Assembly: GCA_033809435.1 (NCBI GenBank)
Contig: JAPXLS010000077.1
Span: 1 to 9,932, forward strand
Direction: 5' to 3'
Source: JAAZIN01 sp033809435
GTDB taxonomy: Bacteria > Bacillota > Dethiobacteria > DTU022
Length of the DNA: 9,932 nt
This document shows, piece by piece, positions 5,896-9,932 of this stretch; within the stretch, counting starts at the first letter, position 1; the number at the start of each line of letters is the position of its first letter. The position numbers and the translations under genes were made by a program. The notes under the pieces were generated by a model that ran no database searches, was not told the origin of the DNA, and saw only the letters and a list, made by a program, of their open reading frames with translations.

Positions 5896-8624
5896 TGCTT
5901 TTGCTCGCTTTCCCGGAGCCCCGGTGACGGGGCGGAGGCGGAACGGGCGGCCAGGAGCCGCTCCCAGCGCTCACGGCTCAAGGGGCGATCGAAGCTGCGC
6001 AGGTCGGCCAGTTTGAAGCCGTGGCGGGCGGCCCACTGCCGGGTCAGCAATATGGACTCCAGGTTCACTCCCGAGGAGCCCAGGCTGAAGTGCTCGTAGC
6101 GGTGCTCCAGCGCCAGCATCATCGTTTCGGCCATGCAGGCGTAGGCCAGCCCCGGCGGGAAACCGAAATCCCAGCCCAGGCAGGGCCGCCCCGGCAGCGC
6201 CACAACGCCACCGTCAATGACCAGCACATCGGGCCGCTCCCGCTCCACGGAGGCGCTGACATTGGGCGGCCGCGAGATATCGCAGACCACCGCTCCCGGC
6301 TGCAGGTGGCCCGGCCGGATCAGCTTTTCCCGGCTGCTGGTGGCGCTGACCACGATTCCCGCCCGGCCCAGCGCCTCCTGCACAGAGGTGGTGACGCGGA
6401 CCGGGCCGCCCCGGCGGGCGGCACCGCGGGCATAGTCGGCAAACTCATGCAGGGATGCCTCCGGCGAAGGCAGCGCTGTGCAGCGCGACAGGATGTCGCC
6501 CATGCTGCCGGCCGGAAACAGGCGCCCTTCCTGCAGCAGCCGGGCCAGGTAGCGGTAGATCTCCGCAGCAACCGCCCAGATCCGCTGCGCCCCGGCGGCT
6601 TTCTCTTTGCTGTGCGGATTCCCCACCAGGACAAGGCCGGCCACCCTCTCGGAAAGCAGCAGGGCCACTCCCTTGCCGATGGAACCGGCGGCCCCGATGA
6701 CCGCTGCCATGGTGCGTTGCGGCAGGATCCCCAGTTTCCCGCAGGCGGCGCCAACCGCTTCGGCCGCCGAGACCACGGTGTAGCTGTTGCCGGTGGTCAG
6801 CGGGATCCCTTCGTCTTTCAGGTAGAGCCCGCCCATGGAGACAACGGCGGTGTAGGCGCCCAGACCGGCGATGCCGGCGCCCCCCGCCCGGGCCAGCTTC
6901 AACGCTTCCCGCAGCTCCTGCAGCGCTTTCTCCCGGGGCATCCGGGCCAGCTCTCCGGCGGTGCGCGGTATAACGATGAATTCGCCGCAGGCGCGGCAGC
7001 CCTCTTTTGATTCCAGATCCACCCGGGAGATCACGTAAGGCTCCATCAGGCTGCTCAATTTTTTGGCCAGACAGGCAAGTTCATCCCTGCTGAAGAGAAG
7101 CAGGCTTCTGTCAAATTGGGTGTAGCTCTGCAGGTCCAGGGGATGGAGCAGGAAGGCAAAGCGGCCCGCACCCGGGGCGGCGCCGGCGTCAGGGGAGGCC
7201 GCCCCCGCATGCTCTCGCTTCCCTGCATAAACAACCCCATCCGCCGCTTTTATGGCCCCGCCGGCCTGCGGCGGAGCGGGCGAGACCATTTCCCCGGGTT
7301 CGCTTTGCTTCGAACCCTCCGAAACGATAAAGGAGAAAAATTTCGCCGTGTTGGCCTCGCTCAGCACCGCCAGCGCGGCGGCGATGCCCTCCAGGGCACG
7401 GCGGCACTGTGCAGCGGTGATGGTGAGCGGCGGTTCGATACGGATAACGGCGCCGCCGTTCAGCGTGGGAGCCACCCGGATCCGCTCCCGGTTCAGCAGG
7501 TAGGCGGAGAGAGCCGGAGCCAGCAGCTCCTGTTCGGCGGCAAAGCCGAGGAGACTGCCGGGGAAGCTGCGCCGTTCCCTGGTCAGCTCCAGGCCGAACA
7601 TCAAACCCCTTCCCCGCACGGCACTGATGATGTGCGGATATTTTTTTTGCAGGGCGCAAAGACCTTTCTTCAGAAGCGTCCCCCGCTCCCGAACCCGGCG
7701 CAGCAGCGCGCCCCCCTCCGCGGTTAGCAGCTCCAGCACCCTGAGCCCCACCCGGCAGCCCAGCGAGTTTCCGGCGAAGGTCGAGGAATGCTTCAGCGCA
7801 AATGTTTCGCTGTAAGCCTCTCCCGTGCTGAGGCAGGCGCCCAGGGGCACCAGGCCGCCGCCCAGGGCCTTGGCCAGAAGGAGCAGGTCCGGTTCAACCC
7901 CCTTTTCCTCACAGGCGAACAGCCGCCCCGTCCGCCCCAGCCCGGTCTGGATCTCGTCCGCCACCAGGAGAACCCCGTAGCGGGCGCAGATCTCTTTGGC
8001 CCGCGCAAGATAGCCCGGCGGCGGCACCACGATTCCCCCCTCTCCCTGGATGGGCTCGACAATGAAGGCGGCAAAGGACTGCGGCGCTGCAGCGAGTTTG
8101 CCTTCCAGAGCAGCGGCATCGCCGTATTTGACAAAATCAAACCCTTCCACCGGGGCGCCAAAAGGCGCCTGGTAGGCGCTGTTTCCCGTGGCGGAGAGGG
8201 CGCCCAGGGTCTTGCCGTGAAAACTGTTCCCTGCGGCCAGAATCCCTCTGCGCCCGGTAACGGCTCGGCAGAGTTTCAACGCCGCCTCCACCGCTTCGGC
8301 GCCGCTGTTGGTGAAGGTGACATAGCGCAAGCCGGGCGGCGCCAGCTCCACCAGCTCTTTCGCCAGGGTGCCGGCGGCATCGAGATGGGAGGGCTGGACA
8401 AAGTTGGGCTCCCCGGCAGCGCGGTAAGCAGCCACCGCCTCCCAGATGGCTGCGGGGTTATGCCCGAAGGGCAGCGCTCCATAGGCGGCGATGCAGTCAA
8501 GATAGCAGCTGCCCGTTTCATCGTAGAGATGGCAGCCCTCCCCCCGCACAAAGCTCCTGTCCATGGCCATATTCTGCAGAAGATCGCTTAAGTAAGGGTT
8601 GAGATATTCGGTAAATGGATGCAT
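5892..8624 (-). CDS. Fused class III aminotransferase / acyl-thioester (acyl-ACP) reductase
   Basis: A 910-aa two-enzyme fusion. Residues 1-425 are a PLP aminotransferase of the acetylornithine/putrescine class: TNSGAEAVEAALKL at 105-118, SFHGKT at 134-139, Asp223 in the VADEIQTGLGRTG block, and PLP-binding Lys252 in LLLAKALGGG. Residues 426-488 are an Ala/Gly/Pro-rich linker. Residues 489-905 resemble cyanobacterial long-chain acyl-ACP reductase: GLGAYT at 587-592, TTGNSYT at 610-616, an NAD(P)H Rossmann motif GAAGSIG at 644-650, IDGGVVALPG at 803-812, and Cys830 in the YACMAE stretch, aligned with the acyl-accepting cysteine of that family. The pairing suggests acyl thioester to aldehyde to amine, as proposed for the fused reductase/aminotransferase TamH of tambjamine biosynthesis; the substrate here is unknown. 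The ATG has GGGAGG about 7 nt upstream. The first gene of the - strand group, with its own promoter. Confidence 0.88.
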   Translation of the reverse strand: MHPFTEYLNPYLSDLLQNMAMDRSFVRGEGCHLYDETGSCYLDCIAAYGALPFGHNPAAIWEAVAAYRAAGEPNFVQPSHLDAAGTLAKELVELAPPGLRYVTFTNSGAEAVEAALKLCRAVTGRRGILAAGNSFHGKTLGALSATGNSAYQAPFGAPVEGFDFVKYGDAAALEGKLAAAPQSFAAFIVEPIQGEGGIVVPPPGYLARAKEICARYGVLLVADEIQTGLGRTGRLFACEEKGVEPDLLLLAKALGGGLVPLGACLSTGEAYSETFALKHSSTFAGNSLGCRVGLRVLELLTAEGGALLRRVRERGTLLKKGLCALQKKYPHIISAVRGRGLMFGLELTRERRSFPGSLLGFAAEQELLAPALSAYLLNRERIRVAPTLNGGAVIRIEPPLTITAAQCRRALEGIAAALAVLSEANTAKFFSFIVSEGSKQSEPGEMVSPAPPQAGGAIKAADGVVYAGKREHAGAASPDAGAAPGAGRFAFLLHPLDLQSYTQFDRSLLLFSRDELACLAKKLSSLMEPYVISRVDLESKEGCRACGEFIVIPRTAGELARMPREKALQELREALKLARAGGAGIAGLGAYTAVVSMGGLYLKDEGIPLTTGNSYTVVSAAEAVGAACGKLGILPQRTMAAVIGAAGSIGKGVALLLSERVAGLVLVGNPHSKEKAAGAQRIWAVAAEIYRYLARLLQEGRLFPAGSMGDILSRCTALPSPEASLHEFADYARGAARRGGPVRVTTSVQEALGRAGIVVSATSSREKLIRPGHLQPGAVVCDISRPPNVSASVERERPDVLVIDGGVVALPGRPCLGWDFGFPPGLAYACMAETMMLALEHRYEHFSLGSSGVNLESILLTRQWAARHGFKLADLRSFDRPLSRERWERLLAARSASAPSPGLRESEQKH
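7289..7324. repeat. Imperfect palindrome inside the inter-domain linker
   Basis: GGGTTCG (7296-7302) and CGAACCC (7311-7317) form a perfect 7-bp stem with an 8-nt loop. A further TTTC/GAAA pair (7289-7292, 7321-7324) lies beyond a 3/3 internal loop. It is read in frame as residues about 434-446 of the fusion protein (SEGSKQSEPGE). It looks like a dispersed intergenic palindromic repeat captured in the coding sequence, rather than conserved protein. Confidence 0.5.
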
Positions 8625-8643
8625 TTTCTTCCTCCCGGCTGAT

Positions 8644-8663
8644 TGTGCACATATTTGTGCTCA
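8644..8663. promoter_or_regulatory. Candidate operator in the aminotransferase/reductase leader
   Basis: A 20-bp palindrome, TGTGCACA-TATT-TGTGCTCA, with 7 of 8 arm bases matching. It sits between the predicted transcription start (about 8669 on the - strand) and the ribosome binding site. This position suits a repressor roadblock, and size and symmetry suit a dimeric regulator such as the TetR protein downstream. Which protein binds is not shown by the sequence. Confidence 0.45.
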
Positions 8664-8675
8664 CATTCTTTCATC

Positions 8676-8704
8676 ATTGTAACGCCTTTCCCCGGGGGAA
8701 GCAA
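8676..8704 (-). promoter_or_regulatory. Promoter of the aminotransferase/reductase gene, with palindromic spacer
   Basis: On the - strand TTGCTT (8699-8704) and TACAAT (8676-8681) are separated by 17 bp. The spacer holds a perfect 13-bp palindrome, TTCCCCGGGGGAA (8688-8700), with 6-bp arms about one central base. A palindrome between -35 and -10 is a classic repressor position. The -35 matches consensus at only 3 of 6 bases, so the promoter may be weak or need an activator. Confidence 0.5.
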
Positions 8705-8792
8705 GCAATTTCAAATTTTATTCCAATGCCGCAAGGATATACCCCCCGGGCCGTTGAATACTATTTCATTACCAACAGGGGGGGACGCAGAT

Positions 8793-9932
8793 ATGGACCC
8801 CGAGGAAGGAAAACCGGACCCGGGAGCAGAGGTAGGTGGGGAGGGAAAAGAGACCCCGGTGATGAGTTGCCGGGGCGCCTGTACCCTGCTCGATGGGAAG
8901 GGCGCCCGGACCGGCGGCGGCGAGGCCTCCCTGGAGCTGTGGCAGAATAACCTGTCCCTGCTGCTCCCTGGCGGCGGCGGATGCACGCTGACGTACCGGG
9001 AAATACTGCACATCGACAGCGGCGACTACCGGGTTATCCTGACCGGTGCTGCAGGTGAAAGAGTGCACCTCTTCCATCTCGGTTACAACTACGAAGATTT
9101 TTTACGCAGCCTTTACCGGCTGCGCGGTGAAGTGATCCTGAAGGATATGCTCATGCAGGAGCAGGTGAGCAAGGCGGGCCTGCAGGGCGAATACAGCTAT
9201 GCTGACGAAAAGGGCGCCCTCCTGCAAAAAGGTCCCTGTGAACCGCGGGTCTACGAGACCGGCCTGGTGATCATTCCGCAGATGGAAGATCCCCGGCGCA
9301 TCCCTTTTTCCGAAATAGAATCCATCGCCGCCGAAAACCATGTCCTCACCCTGACAACATCGGCGGGTGAAACGATCGCCTTTTCCATGATGGGCTCCCA
9401 CCTGGATCCCCTGGAAAAAGCCCTGACCGGCGCCATGAACAGGCTGAACCGGGAAACGGAAAAGACCCTGCGCGAACTGTTTCCTGCACTGGAGCCGGCT
9501 TCCGCCGGCAGGGCCGCGGCCCTGCTCAGGGACGGGAGGGCCGCCGCGCTCGTTGAAATAGAAGCGATCTCACCCCTGCTGCGGACAGAGCTGGAAAAAG
9601 CGGCGGAAAACTCACCGATCAGGGAATCGTACAGCTATCTCAAGGCGGCGGCGCAACAGGATCAGATCTGCCTGGGGATCAAGAAAGGGCTCCTCGGCGA
9701 TCTGGGCGGCCCCTATTTCTGGTTCCTCATCCCCATGTACAGCTCCGATCCAGGTAAACCGGGCAATGCCATAGCCATGGAATCTTTCACCGCCGGCGAG
9801 GCCGGGGGGCAGGCCACCTATTTCTTTCGGATATGCAGCCGGCCCGAGTACCGGCGGGGCATCGATTTGACCGGCCTGCGCCGGGAAGCGGATAGCCTGC
9901 TCCGCGAGATCAACCGCGGCATGCTGTCCATA
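8793..9932 (+). CDS. Uncharacterised protein with two PH-like repeats (3' end outside window)
   Basis: An open reading frame of 380 codons that runs off the window end. I do not recognise the family. Two segments look like copies of one another, about residues 45-112 and 149-216. Each has a short strand pair, a Pro-Gly or Pro-x-x-x turn, a [Y/S]-x-E-I motif (TYREILHI; PFSEIESI), alternating hydrophobic strands with a Gly-Glu turn (AAGERVHL; SAGETIAF), and a closing helix. This pattern suggests PH/GRAM-like domains. Residues 216-380 are mixed helix and strand, with a YFWFLIPMYSSD segment. No signal peptide or membrane span is seen, so it is probably cytoplasmic. The ATG at 8793 follows a G-rich site (AGGGGGGG) about 9 nt upstream. 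The first 23 residues are acidic and low-complexity, so the ATG at 8862 is an alternative. It is divergent from the aminotransferase/reductase gene, and no clear promoter was found for it. Confidence 0.75.
   Translation, partial: MDPEEGKPDPGAEVGGEGKETPVMSCRGACTLLDGKGARTGGGEASLELWQNNLSLLLPGGGGCTLTYREILHIDSGDYRVILTGAAGERVHLFHLGYNYEDFLRSLYRLRGEVILKDMLMQEQVSKAGLQGEYSYADEKGALLQKGPCEPRVYETGLVIIPQMEDPRRIPFSEIESIAAENHVLTLTTSAGETIAFSMMGSHLDPLEKALTGAMNRLNRETEKTLRELFPALEPASAGRAAALLRDGRAAALVEIEAISPLLRTELEKAAENSPIRESYSYLKAAAQQDQICLGIKKGLLGDLGGPYFWFLIPMYSSDPGKPGNAIAMESFTAGEAGGQATYFFRICSRPEYRRGIDLTGLRREADSLLREINRGMLSI

Noticed and set aside
8700..8792. A promoter for the + strand gene at 8793.
   Set aside because: AT-rich hexamer-like pieces exist (TTGAAT at 8754, GATATA at 8736), but no pair has acceptable spacing and match.
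1..9932. tRNA or rRNA genes, CRISPR arrays, and phage attachment sites.
   Set aside because: No spaced direct-repeat array, cloverleaf or rRNA-like conserved stretch was noticed when reading both strands; a dedicated scan would be needed to exclude small RNAs.

Overview
The window looks like a chromosomal segment from an anaerobic, fairly GC-rich bacterium, most likely a clostridial or syntrophic-type Bacillota. The pointers are strong purine-rich ribosome binding sites (AGGAGG-like, GGGAGG) close to the starts, GTG as well as ATG starts, and an oxygen-sensitive glycyl radical enzyme with its radical-SAM activase. No rRNA or tRNA gene is present, so lineage rests on style and gene content only.

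Layout. (1) Positions 53-1038 hold a small mobile unit. It is a REP-associated tyrosine (HUH, Y1) transposase gene on the + strand, bracketed by near-identical 30-bp inverted repeats, with an extra partial repeat copy on the left. Its right repeat runs into the 3' end of the next gene and supplies that gene's last codons and stop. (2) Positions 1022-8624 hold four genes in a row on the - strand. In transcription order they are: a fused class III aminotransferase / acyl-thioester reductase (910 aa); a TetR-type regulator; a 1002-aa glycyl radical enzyme with an SCP2-like (lipid-carrier) N-terminal domain; and its activating enzyme with two extra ferredoxin-type Fe-S motifs. (3) Positions 8625-8792 are a divergent intergenic region with a promoter and two palindromes in front of the aminotransferase/reductase. 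(4) From 8793 to the window end runs the 5' part of an unrecognised + strand gene, whose N-terminal half looks like two tandem PH-like domains.

How the genes may work together. The reductase half resembles cyanobacterial long-chain acyl-ACP reductase, which makes fatty aldehydes. Fused to a PLP aminotransferase, it could convert an acyl thioester to an amine (or run in the opposite direction). The glycyl radical enzyme has the Cys-Val-Glu-Pro active-site signature of the eliminase/dehydratase type rather than pyruvate formate-lyase, and carries a domain of a fold that binds fatty acyl or other hydrophobic ligands. A TetR regulator sits between them. I infer a regulated anaerobic pathway acting on a long-chain or otherwise hydrophobic acyl/aldehyde/amine substrate. 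The substrate is not known from the sequence, and I do not recognise this combination as a described system.

The best leads are the two unusual fusions standing side by side, a palindromic repeat-like insert in the linker of the aminotransferase/reductase fusion, and the single-base difference in the mobile unit's repeat that creates the activase stop codon.
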